Assembly (NCBI GenBank): GCA_947305045.1
Contig: CAMZCW010000038.1
Span: forward strand, 1 to 14,305
From: an uncultured Bacteroidales bacterium
Lineage (GTDB): Bacteria; Bacteroidota; Bacteroidia; Bacteroidales; UBA932
DNA length: 14,305 nucleotides
Reading direction: 5' to 3'
The notes beneath the pieces are model-generated. The model saw only the letters and a list, made by a program, of their open reading frames with translations, did not search any database and was not told where the DNA came from. Both the position numbers and the translations under genes were made by a program. Of this stretch, positions 5,872 through 12,928 are shown piece by piece; position 1 is the first letter of the stretch; every line of letters starts with the position of its first letter.

Positions 5872-5885
5872 TGGAACGACAAAAT

Positions 5886-7721
5886 ATGGAATTAAGGATA
5901 TTACCCAAAAATATTGCCGATATGATTGCGGCGGGAGAGGTGGTTCAGCGCCCCGCTTCCGTGGTAAAAGAGCTCATGGAGAACGCCGTGGATGCCGGTG
6001 CAACGGACATCAAGGTGGTCATCTCCGATGCCGGCCGAACGCTCATCCAGGTGATCGACAACGGCTGCGGCATGGCCCCGGACGACGCCGTCCTGTGCTT
6101 TGAGCGGCATGCGACCAGCAAATTGGCATCGGCAGAAGACCTGCACCATATCCTTACCTTCGGCTTCCGCGGAGAGGCGCTGGCCTCCATTGCCGCCGTG
6201 GCGGAGGTGACCCTTCGCACCCGCATGGCCCGTGAAGAGGCCGGTGTAGAGGTCCTTATGGCCGGATCCGAGAACAAAGGCACCCGGGAAGTGAGCTGCC
6301 CGGTGGGCACCAATATCGCCGTCAGGAACCTCTTTTACAACATCCCCGCGCGACGGAAATTCCTCAAGAGCGACAACGTGGAGCTCCGGCACATTGTAGA
6401 AGAGTTCCAGCGCGTGGCGCTCACCCGTCCGGACATTGCCTTTTCGCTCACCCACAACGGACGCGAGGTGCATGTGGTAAAGGCCGCCAAAAGCTTCAAG
6501 TTCCGCATCCAGGACCTGCTGGGGACGGGACTCATTGGCGAGCTCATGGACATTGAGGCCACCACTTCCATCGCCACCCTGCAGGGGTATGTGGGCAAAG
6601 CGGAAAGCGCCCGCAAGGCACTGGGCAACCAGTTCTTCTTTGTGAACGGCCGCTACTTCCGCAGTCCCTACCTGCACAAAGCGGTCATGAAAGCCTACGA
6701 AAATCTGGTGCCGGAAGGCAGCACGCCGTCCTACTTCATTTACCTGGACGTGGATCCGGGCACGGTGGATGTGAATATTCATCCCACCAAGGCGGAAATT
6801 AAGTTCGAGGAAGAGCAGCTGCTGTTCCAGACAGTGTTCGCTGCCGTGAAGGAAGCCATGGGCCGCGCCAGCGTGGCGGGGTCCATCGAGTTCGACAACC
6901 CGGAGGCGCGGGACATTCCCGTGATGGGGACGCAGTTCCAGGAATACAGGCCCTCCAGCACGCCCACGGTGGGGGTGGATTGGAATTACAACCCGTTTGA
7001 GCAGGCGGGAGGAGAGATGCCCGGTCAAGCCGGGCATGACGGCTACGGTGCCGGGCATGACGGCGTCACCCCCGACCCGATCGGGGGGCTCGGCACGCGG
7101 CGGTACACGGACCCCAACCCCAACTACGGGGCGCTGTTCGAGGACCGGACGCTGCCCACAGCGCAAGTGCTTATCGTCCAGGGCAAATACATCCTTACCC
7201 AAAGCGCCAGCGGTATCATGATGGTGCACATCCGGCGGGCGCGCGAACGGCTGCTCACGGACCGCTTCCTGAAGGCCCTCAGCGAGAACAGCCATGTCAC
7301 ACAAACCGCCTTGTTCCCCGTGCAGGTGAACGTGGGCGTAGAAGGCCGCCTCACCCTGGACGAGCACGCAGAAACGCTCCGCCGCCTGGGCTTTGACATC
7401 GCCCCCTTCGGCCCGGACACCATTGTCGTCAACGGCGTTCCGGAAGGCTACAGTGCCGATGCCTCCGCCGTACAAAGCATGGTGCAGGATATCCTGCTCA
7501 TTCTCTCTGACAATACCCAGGCACTGCCTGAGGTGATGGAACAGTCCCTGGCACAGAAGTTCGCCGTCCTGGGCGCATCCGGGGGAGCCCGCCTGAGTTC
7601 CCCGCTGGAGGCCCAGCGCCTGGTGGACGCCCTCCTGCAAAGTCAAAACCCTGAATTTACCGCCGCCGGGCGGCGCATCATTGCGATTGTCCCGGCCGAT
7701 GAAATTGAAAAACGATTCTAA
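5886..7721 (+). CDS. mutL: DNA mismatch repair protein MutL, DQHA motif degenerate
   Basis: MutL couples mismatch recognition by MutS to strand removal. The 611-residue protein has an intact N-terminal GHKL ATPase: ELMENAVDAGA at 29-39 (Glu29, Asn33), DNGCGM at 58-63, FERHATSKL at 72-80 and GFRGEAL at 93-99. After a flexible linker comes the C-terminal dimerisation domain from about 427 (QVLIVQGKYILTQ). Where Mn-dependent endonuclease MutLs have DQHA(x)2E, this one has HIRRARER at 448-455; only the Glu is kept. The C-terminal CPHGRP-type metal motif is also absent (NPEFTAAGRR). The linker holds residues encoded by an inserted hairpin repeat (about 377-402). It is first in a run of five genes; the rhomboid ATG follows its stop without a gap. 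Confidence 0.95.
   Translation: MELRILPKNIADMIAAGEVVQRPASVVKELMENAVDAGATDIKVVISDAGRTLIQVIDNGCGMAPDDAVLCFERHATSKLASAEDLHHILTFGFRGEALASIAAVAEVTLRTRMAREEAGVEVLMAGSENKGTREVSCPVGTNIAVRNLFYNIPARRKFLKSDNVELRHIVEEFQRVALTRPDIAFSLTHNGREVHVVKAAKSFKFRIQDLLGTGLIGELMDIEATTSIATLQGYVGKAESARKALGNQFFFVNGRYFRSPYLHKAVMKAYENLVPEGSTPSYFIYLDVDPGTVDVNIHPTKAEIKFEEEQLLFQTVFAAVKEAMGRASVAGSIEFDNPEARDIPVMGTQFQEYRPSSTPTVGVDWNYNPFEQAGGEMPGQAGHDGYGAGHDGVTPDPIGGLGTRRYTDPNPNYGALFEDRTLPTAQVLIVQGKYILTQSASGIMMVHIRRARERLLTDRFLKALSENSHVTQTALFPVQVNVGVEGRLTLDEHAETLRRLGFDIAPFGPDTIVVNGVPEGYSADASAVQSMVQDILLILSDNTQALPEVMEQSLAQKFAVLGASGGARLSSPLEAQRLVDALLQSQNPEFTAAGRRIIAIVPADEIEKRF
7017..7087 (+). repeat. Hairpin repeat inserted in frame in the mutL linker
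   Basis: ATGCCCGG (7017-7024) pairs with CCGGGCAT (7030-7037) around the loop TCAAG, followed by GACGG. The 15-mer GCCGGGCATGACGGC occurs at 7029-7043 and again at 7050-7064, a 21-bp period that encodes AGHDG twice, seven residues apart. A second hairpin follows: CCCCCGA (7069-7075) with TCGGGGG (7081-7087). The stretch has no in-frame stop and encodes a Gly/His/Asp-rich segment unlike conserved MutL sequence. The same unit is found inverted in rsmE. Confidence 0.75.
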
Positions 7722-8375
7722 ATGGCCAATCCGCTTGAAAATATCCCGGTTGTAACCCGCAACCTGCTGTATGTGAACGTAATTATGTTCGTTGCCACCC
7801 TCATTAACCCTGCGTTCATGAAGGACACCTTTGCCATGGCCTTCCCCCTGAGCACCGAGTTCCGCTGGTGGCAGCCCCTCACCCATATGTTCATGCATGA
7901 TGGCTTCATGCACATCTTCTTTAACATGTACTCGCTGGTGATGTTCGGTATGGTGGTGGAACGGGCCCTGGGCACCCAAAAGTTCATCTGGTTCTACCTC
8001 ATCACCGGTTTTGGCGCTGTGTTGCTGCATACGGGCGTGGAGTTCCTGGAGGTACAGCAGCTGCTCTCCAAGTACCCGGGGGTATCGGCCCAAAGCATTT
8101 ACAACAGCATTCCGGGCGTGCTGGGCGCATCCGGTGCCGTGTATGGCGTGCTGGTAGCGTTTGCCATGCTGTACCCGGAGGCCCGCCTTACACTCATTTT
8201 CCCGCCTGTTACGCTGGATGCCAAGTGGTGGGTGCTCATTTTCATTGGCATTGAACTGCTTACCGGCATTACGGGCACACAGATGGGCGTGGCGCATTTT
8301 GCCCACCTGGGCGGCGCGCTGTTTGGATGGCTGCTCATCCGCTACTGGCGCAAAAGCGGCAAACTGTACCGATAA
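7722..8375 (+). CDS. Rhomboid-family intramembrane serine protease
   Basis: Rhomboids cleave transmembrane substrates within the lipid bilayer. This 217-residue polytopic protein has the catalytic set: HIFFNMYS at 64-71 with His64 and Asn68, GASGAVYG at 135-142 with the nucleophile Ser137, and AHFAHLGG at 191-198 with His195 completing the Ser-His dyad. About six transmembrane helices are visible, matching the basic bacterial rhomboid core. It begins directly after the mutL TAA and is followed with no gap by the next ATG, so translation is probably coupled. The substrate is unknown. No extra soluble domain is present. Confidence 0.93.
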   Translation: MANPLENIPVVTRNLLYVNVIMFVATLINPAFMKDTFAMAFPLSTEFRWWQPLTHMFMHDGFMHIFFNMYSLVMFGMVVERALGTQKFIWFYLITGFGAVLLHTGVEFLEVQQLLSKYPGVSAQSIYNSIPGVLGASGAVYGVLVAFAMLYPEARLTLIFPPVTLDAKWWVLIFIGIELLTGITGTQMGVAHFAHLGGALFGWLLIRYWRKSGKLYR

Positions 8376-9455
8376 ATGGCCAAAAAGGAGAAAAAAGAGC
8401 GGCACTGGCTGTCGCATTTGTCGTTCGGCACCCTTTCCCTGGTGCTGGGCGTGCTGCTGGTGCTCGCCTACTTCTCTGTGGTGGTGGACCCGGCCAAGGC
8501 GTGGTTCTTCACGCTCTTCGGGCTCCTCTATCCCCTGGTGCTGCCGGCTACGGTGCTGCTGTTCGTGTGGTCGCTGGCAAGGCGTTCCCACATGCGTTTG
8601 CCACTCCTTCTTGTGCTGCTTCCGTCCCTCTTTTTCTTTGGCTGCTATGTGCAGTTCAGGCGTTCCTCTCCCGCAAAGGAAGGGACCCTGAAGGTGGTTT
8701 CCTACAATGTGGGGCTGTTCGCGCACGGGCTTTCCGGAAGCGACCGCCTGGTCCTGGCGGACTCCGTGAGCCGATGGCTCCGGGCACAGGACGCAGACCT
8801 CATCTGCCTGCAGGAGTTCTATCTTCCCAAAAACGTAAATTTTGACGAATGGGTACGCCGCCATTTCCCGGGCTATAAGGCTGAATATTACATCTTTCCC
8901 GGCAGCCGGGGAGCATTTGGCAACCTTACGCTCTCCCGCAAGCCGGTAGTGGATAAGGGGAAAATCAATTTTGAACGTTCCACCAACCTGGCCCTGTGGA
9001 CAGACGTAAAGCTGGACAGTGCTACCGTTCGCCTATATAACTGTCACTTTGAGAGTTACAACATTTCCCTGTCCAATCTGGTAAAAAAAGACGGCGCCGT
9101 GGAAGAGACGGAGCAAAAGATGCGGCGGTCCATCACCGAGCGCCCCAAACAGGTGGCGGAGGTAATGCGCGGGGTGGACAGCGCCCCCGTGCAGTCGCTG
9201 GTGCTGGGGGATTTCAACGACAATCCCCTCTCCTACACCTACTTCCGCCTGCTGCGCGGCCGGAACGACAGCTTTACCAAGGCCGGAAAGGGCTTTGGTG
9301 CCACTTATCGCACCCTGTGGCCGTTGCTGCGCATCGACTATATCCTGTATCCACCTGGCCTGCAGGCCGTTACCTATACCGTTCCGCACGTAAACTACTC
9401 GGACCATTACCCTATTATCGCCACGTATCATGAAACCGGAAGAAATTCTCGCTGA
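8376..9455 (+). CDS. Membrane-anchored endonuclease/exonuclease/phosphatase (EEP) family protein
   Basis: A 359-residue protein. Residues 1-93 hold three hydrophobic segments (about 16-36, 43-67 and 75-93) that fix it in the inner membrane. Residues 104-352 form a Mg-dependent EEP (DNase I-like) fold: SYNVGLF with Asn111, LQEF with Glu147, NCHFES with His224, GDFNDNPLS with Asp279 and Asn281, RIDYIL with Asp321, and SDHYPI with Asp343 and His344. All expected catalytic positions are present. The catalytic domain is probably outside the cytoplasmic membrane, but topology was not tested. The family covers nucleases, phosphodiesterases and lipid phosphatases, so the substrate is open. Its start abuts the rhomboid stop; its end overlaps the next gene by 26 bp. 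Confidence 0.9.
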   Translation: MAKKEKKERHWLSHLSFGTLSLVLGVLLVLAYFSVVVDPAKAWFFTLFGLLYPLVLPATVLLFVWSLARRSHMRLPLLLVLLPSLFFFGCYVQFRRSSPAKEGTLKVVSYNVGLFAHGLSGSDRLVLADSVSRWLRAQDADLICLQEFYLPKNVNFDEWVRRHFPGYKAEYYIFPGSRGAFGNLTLSRKPVVDKGKINFERSTNLALWTDVKLDSATVRLYNCHFESYNISLSNLVKKDGAVEETEQKMRRSITERPKQVAEVMRGVDSAPVQSLVLGDFNDNPLSYTYFRLLRGRNDSFTKAGKGFGATYRTLWPLLRIDYILYPPGLQAVTYTVPHVNYSDHYPIIATYHETGRNSR

Positions 9456-10023
9456 GGCCTTGCGCGTTGTGCGCGAAGGCGGTACCATTCTTTACCCCAC
9501 GGACACCGTTTGGGGACTGGGTTGCGATGCCACCAACGCTGCAGCCGTGGCCCGCATTTTTGAAATCAAGCAGCGGGCCGATTCCAAGAGTCTGGTGCTG
9601 CTGGCCAACGACCTGGATATGGTGGCCAAGTACGTGAAGGAGATTCCCTCCATTGCCGTGGACCTTGTAGAGGTGAATGATGTCCCCATGACCCTCATTT
9701 ATCCCGGTGCCATCTGCTCGGAGACGGGTGACAAATGGCATCTGGCCGCTTCCTGCGTGGCGGCGGACGGTACCGTGGGCTTCCGCATTCCGCTGGCCCC
9801 CTGGTGCAAACAGCTGGTGTTCAAGCTGGGACGGCCGATTGTATCGACATCGGCCAATATTTCCGGCGAACCCACACCGAAGCGCTTCTCGGAGATTCCG
9901 CAGGCGATCAAGGACGCGGTGGATTTTGTGGTGCCGCCGTCCGTGGATACGGCTTCTACCGGCCGCGCGTCGCAGATTCTCAAGGTGGGGCTGCGCGGCG
10001 AGATTGAGATTATCCGGAAATAG
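9430..10023 (+). CDS. tsaC: YrdC/Sua5-family L-threonylcarbamoyladenylate synthase
   Basis: This enzyme makes threonylcarbamoyl-AMP from threonine, bicarbonate and ATP, the first step of the t6A37 modification of ANN-decoding tRNAs. The 197-residue protein is a single YrdC domain without the Sua5 C-terminal extension. Family motifs are GGTILYPTDTVWGLGCDA at 17-34, the substrate-binding stretch FEIKQRADSKSLVLL at 44-58 with the KxR and SK signature, and STSANISGEPTP around 137-150. It starts inside the last codons of the preceding EEP gene (26-bp overlap), which argues for translational coupling; rsmE follows after 3 bp. The gene name is by domain type, since tsaC and sua5 are used loosely. 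Confidence 0.9.
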   Translation: MKPEEILAEALRVVREGGTILYPTDTVWGLGCDATNAAAVARIFEIKQRADSKSLVLLANDLDMVAKYVKEIPSIAVDLVEVNDVPMTLIYPGAICSETGDKWHLAASCVAADGTVGFRIPLAPWCKQLVFKLGRPIVSTSANISGEPTPKRFSEIPQAIKDAVDFVVPPSVDTASTGRASQILKVGLRGEIEIIRK

Positions 10024-10026
10024 GCC

Positions 10027-10848
10027 ATGGAGCTGTTCTACGCATATGAGGTGAGCGGCGGCGTCTGCTATTTGGATGCCGAGGAAAGCGGGCACTGCGT
10101 GCGCGTGCTGCGGCACAGGGCCGGGGACCCGATTGACGTCATTGACGGGCTGGGCACGCTATATCACTGCACGCTGGCGGACGATTCGCCCAAGGGGGCA
10201 CAGGCGCAGGTGCGTTCCGCCGTTCCGGGCTTTGGGGCGCATCCCTATCATCTGACGCTGGGCTGCTGCCCTACCAAGAACAACGACCGCTTTGAGTGGT
10301 TTGTGGAAAAGGCCACGGAGCTGGGCGTGGACGCTCTTGTTCCGCTGATTGGCGATCGGTCCGAACGGCGAGTATACAAGACCGAACGGGCACTGCGCAT
10401 TGCCCTGTCCGCCACCAAGCAGTCGCTCAAGGCGCGGATTCCGGCCGTGTGGGAGCCGGTGAGCGTGAAGGACTTTCTCCAGATGGCCGATCAGGTCGGC
10501 CATGACGGGGACGCCGCGGCCCGCGGCCTTGACGGCGTGCCCGCCGGGGGCGTCATGCCCGGGGCTGGGAGCGTCATGCCCGGCTCCGACCGGGCATCTC
10601 TGAAACTCATCGCCTACTGCTTCGAGGACGCCTCTGCGCCGCGAATCAGCATCCGGGAGGCCCTGGCAGGATTTACCGGAACCGATGTGACGGTGCTGAT
10701 CGGCCCGGAAGGAGATTTTTCACCGGAGGAAGCCCGGCTGGCGCTGGCTTGCGGCTACCAGCCCGTGCATCTGGGCGCTTCCCGCCTCCGCACGGAGACC
10801 GCAGCCGTTACCGCGGCCGCCGCCGTGTACTTCCATTTCATGGGCTAA
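10027..10848 (+). CDS. rsmE: 16S rRNA (uracil(1498)-N3)-methyltransferase RsmE with a repeat-derived insertion
   Basis: RsmE is a SPOUT methyltransferase that uses S-adenosylmethionine to methylate N3 of U1498 in 16S rRNA. Family motifs are HCVRVLRHRAGD at 23-34 in the PUA-like N-terminal domain, TKNNDRFEWFVEKATELGVD at 83-102, PLIGDRSERR at 106-115, IGPEGDFSPEE at 225-235 and LGASRLRTETA at 249-259, the last two building the SAM-binding knot. At 273 residues it is about 30-40 longer than usual. The excess is a Gly/Ala/Pro-rich stretch at about 155-190 (with GVMPGAGSVMPGSDRA) encoded by a hairpin repeat also found in mutL. It ends the mutL run and its stop overlaps the stop of the convergent glycosyltransferase gene. 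Confidence 0.95.
   Translation: MELFYAYEVSGGVCYLDAEESGHCVRVLRHRAGDPIDVIDGLGTLYHCTLADDSPKGAQAQVRSAVPGFGAHPYHLTLGCCPTKNNDRFEWFVEKATELGVDALVPLIGDRSERRVYKTERALRIALSATKQSLKARIPAVWEPVSVKDFLQMADQVGHDGDAAARGLDGVPAGGVMPGAGSVMPGSDRASLKLIAYCFEDASAPRISIREALAGFTGTDVTVLIGPEGDFSPEEARLALACGYQPVHLGASRLRTETAAVTAAAAVYFHFMG
10483..10597 (-). repeat. Hairpin repeat inserted in frame in rsmE, opposite in orientation to the mutL copy
   Basis: On the minus strand the unit reads ATGCCCGG, 6-nt loop, CCGGGCAT, GACGC (plus-strand 10576-10597 and 10571-10575). Then CCGGGCATGACGC recurs 21 bp further on: plus-strand GCGTCATGCCCGG lies at 10550-10562 and 10571-10583. This is the same layout and 21-bp period as in mutL. 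At the other end ATGGCCGA (10483-10490) pairs with TCGGCCAT (10496-10503) around TCAGG and is followed by GACGG, a variant hairpin in plus orientation. The insert is therefore bounded by inverted hairpins. It contains no in-frame stop. Confidence 0.75.
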
Positions 10849-12497
10849 GGGTGCGCGGAAGGCACCGGACGCAGGAAAAACCAGAAACCGGAGCGGCGGT
10901 AAAGTTCCTGTGCTTCAGGGACTTCCCTGCGCAGGCGCTCCACATCTGAAGGAATGTCTTTCACCACAAAATAGCAGGGTTTATCAATGGGGCCTGTCGC
11001 CAGCCATTCAAAATCCTCGCAGCTGTTCTCCGGCTGCCGATGGGTATAGAAATACTGCGCATAGCTCTTGAAGTAGGCGGGATGCACATAGCAATCTTCG
11101 CCCTGTCGCTCTACGTAAAAGTCCACGGCCGATGCCTGGCTGTATTTCTCGGCTTCGGGGACGGCACAGAACAGGGCCGTCAGGACAAACAGGAGGTTTC
11201 CGACAGCCAGCGGCAGGAAACTGCCCAGCTCACGCCGCCGGCCAAAACGAATGCAGAACCCAATGGTGGCGGCCAGCAAAAGGAGGCCGATCACAGGTTC
11301 GAATCCCAGCCAGGAAGCTTCCGCCTCCATGCAACTGACGGCGAAAGGGTCATCCACATAGGGAATGATGGCGTCCTTGATGTAGTCAAACAGGGTGAAA
11401 ACGGTGAAAAACAGGCCATAAAAGGCGGCAATGCCTATGAGACCGCTTTTGTGCCAGGCCGTGAAGCGGAGCTTCCCGTCCATCATCCGGGAAGCGGCCC
11501 AGGCGGCCAGATAGGTAAGCGGGAACCAGCAGAAGGACGAGTAGTGGATAATCTTGGTCCGGACAATACTGAAGAGGATGAGCACCACCCAGAAGGATAC
11601 CATCATCCAGCGGAAGAGGTTCTTGTTGCGGCTCTCCGGTTCCTGCTCCAGGATGCGCCGGCGGAAGGTGGAGATGGCCAGGATGGAGGCCGGCGTTACG
11701 CCCAGCAGCAGCACCACAAAGTGATACAGCGGGAAGCCGCCATGCCCGGCATCCTGCGTCTGGAACAGGCGCACCTGATAGGCCAGAAAGTCCTGAATAA
11801 CCTCTCCATGCCCCGTAGCGGCCAGTGCGATGAACCAGGCGCCGCCGGCGAGGGCCAGCATGAGCAGGTACACCAGAACATCCCCCCAACGAAACTTAAG
11901 CCGGAACTTCCGTACGGCCAGCCAGACAACAAAGGTGAGCCCGAAAATGAGGAAGCCCACCGGCCCCTTTGTGAGCACCGCCAGCCCCGTGAACAGGCCG
12001 CTCAAGGCTGCCTGGCCGGTTTTCCGTTCATCGGCATAGCGGGAAAAGAAATAGATGCCCAGGAAGATGAAGTAGTTGAACCAGGGGTCGATGATGCCGG
12101 TCTTGAAGTAAATGAAGGGGAAGAAGGAAATGGCGTACATGCCCGCCCAGAGGATACCGAAACGTTGATTTTCACTCCTCAGACCGCAGTGGAACAGGGT
12201 GAGTAGCGTGACGATTCCCATGATGGCATTGGGGAAGCGGGCGGCGAATTCGCCCACCCCGAACACTTTCATGCTCAGGGCCTGCATCCAAATGAACAGC
12301 GGCGGTTTCTCCCAGAATGACTGGAAATTGATTTGGACGTTGAACCAGTCGCCGGTGACCAGCATCTCGCGGGCACTTTCGGCAAAATTGATTTCGTCCC
12401 AGTCAAAAAGCCTTACACTGCCGATACCCGACAGGAACAGCAAGGCGCCCAGCACAATGATGATGCCGTCAATGAGGAGGATGTTCTGCTTTTTCAT
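10845..12497 (-). CDS. GT-C (GT39/ArnT-like) membrane glycosyltransferase
   Basis: A 550-residue polytopic inner-membrane enzyme of the ArnT/PMT type, which moves a sugar from a polyprenyl-phosphate carrier to an acceptor outside the inner membrane. The first loop carries the acidic pair Asp34-Glu35 in FDWDEINFAESAREM, typical of GT39 active sites, and WEKPPLFIWMQ at 62-72. About ten or more hydrophobic helices follow, then a C-terminal non-membrane domain of about 100 residues ending in VPSAHP. An open frame extends upstream to 12611, but the start at 12497 (MKKQNILLIDG) is chosen because it overlaps the gtrA stop as ATGA and begins just before the first helix. Sugar and acceptor are not predictable from sequence; the neighbours suggest a Gtr-like pathway. 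Confidence 0.88.
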   Translation of the reverse strand: MKKQNILLIDGIIIVLGALLFLSGIGSVRLFDWDEINFAESAREMLVTGDWFNVQINFQSFWEKPPLFIWMQALSMKVFGVGEFAARFPNAIMGIVTLLTLFHCGLRSENQRFGILWAGMYAISFFPFIYFKTGIIDPWFNYFIFLGIYFFSRYADERKTGQAALSGLFTGLAVLTKGPVGFLIFGLTFVVWLAVRKFRLKFRWGDVLVYLLMLALAGGAWFIALAATGHGEVIQDFLAYQVRLFQTQDAGHGGFPLYHFVVLLLGVTPASILAISTFRRRILEQEPESRNKNLFRWMMVSFWVVLILFSIVRTKIIHYSSFCWFPLTYLAAWAASRMMDGKLRFTAWHKSGLIGIAAFYGLFFTVFTLFDYIKDAIIPYVDDPFAVSCMEAEASWLGFEPVIGLLLLAATIGFCIRFGRRRELGSFLPLAVGNLLFVLTALFCAVPEAEKYSQASAVDFYVERQGEDCYVHPAYFKSYAQYFYTHRQPENSCEDFEWLATGPIDKPCYFVVKDIPSDVERLRREVPEAQELYRRSGFWFFLRPVPSAHP

Positions 12498-12928
12498 CTG
12501 CTTCTGAATAGGAGGAGTTTCTTGGCCGCAAAGTTCCAGATGAACACGAGGGCCGTAGTAACGATTTTGGATAAAAGGTAATGCAGGCCGGCTTCCCGGG
12601 CCAGCAGCCACATGAGCAGTTCCGTCAGGCCCAGGCCGATGACCCCGATGAGCAGGAATACGGCCACTTCTGCCGTCCGGCTTTTCATGCTCCGCCTGTC
12701 AAATACCCACAGGATACTGAACAGGTAGGTTATGACAAGGCCTGTTGAGAAAGAAATGGCACTCCACAGTAGCAGGTGTTCCGCACCGAAAAGCTCTGTC
12801 AGGAGGGTCAGCAGGCCCGTATCGGCCAGGAAAGCCGTTCCGCCGGATATGAGATAACGAAAGGCCTGGACGCGGAGGTCTCCGCTCGGGCCTTTCAGCA
12901 ATTTGTCTATGAGCCTGCGCAGGGTCAT
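12494..12928 (-). CDS. GtrA-family membrane protein (putative lipid-linked sugar flippase)
   Basis: A 144-residue protein with four predicted transmembrane helices (about 25-46, 53-76, 87-110 and 116-138). Family features are FRYLISGGTAFLADTGLL at 23-40 and the C-terminal NFAAKKLLLFRSR, in which an aromatic-basic motif (often NF...W.F) closes the domain. GtrA proteins are thought to flip undecaprenyl-phosphate-linked sugars across the inner membrane for O-antigen or teichoic-acid glucosylation. It sits between a GT2 synthase and a GT-C transferase, with 4-bp ATGA overlaps on both sides, so the three are co-translated. This context strongly supports the flippase role, although the direct activity of the family is only partly established. 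Confidence 0.88.
   Translation of the reverse strand: MTLRRLIDKLLKGPSGDLRVQAFRYLISGGTAFLADTGLLTLLTELFGAEHLLLWSAISFSTGLVITYLFSILWVFDRRSMKSRTAEVAVFLLIGVIGLGLTELLMWLLAREAGLHYLLSKIVTTALVFIWNFAAKKLLLFRSR

Noticed and set aside
5901..8864. 987-residue open frame on the minus strand
   Set aside because: It lies antisense to mutL, the rhomboid gene and the EEP gene, which have intact catalytic motifs. The translation is His/Gln/Gly-rich without domains, as expected for the mirror of GC-rich codons.
11040..12206. 388-residue plus-strand open frame
   Set aside because: Antisense to the GT-C gene; polar and motif-free, while the minus frame gives a coherent polytopic membrane protein.
12498..12611. 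N-terminal extension of the GT-C gene
   Set aside because: It lies wholly inside gtrA, is polar and unlike the family, and the ATG at 12497 makes a standard ATGA overlap.
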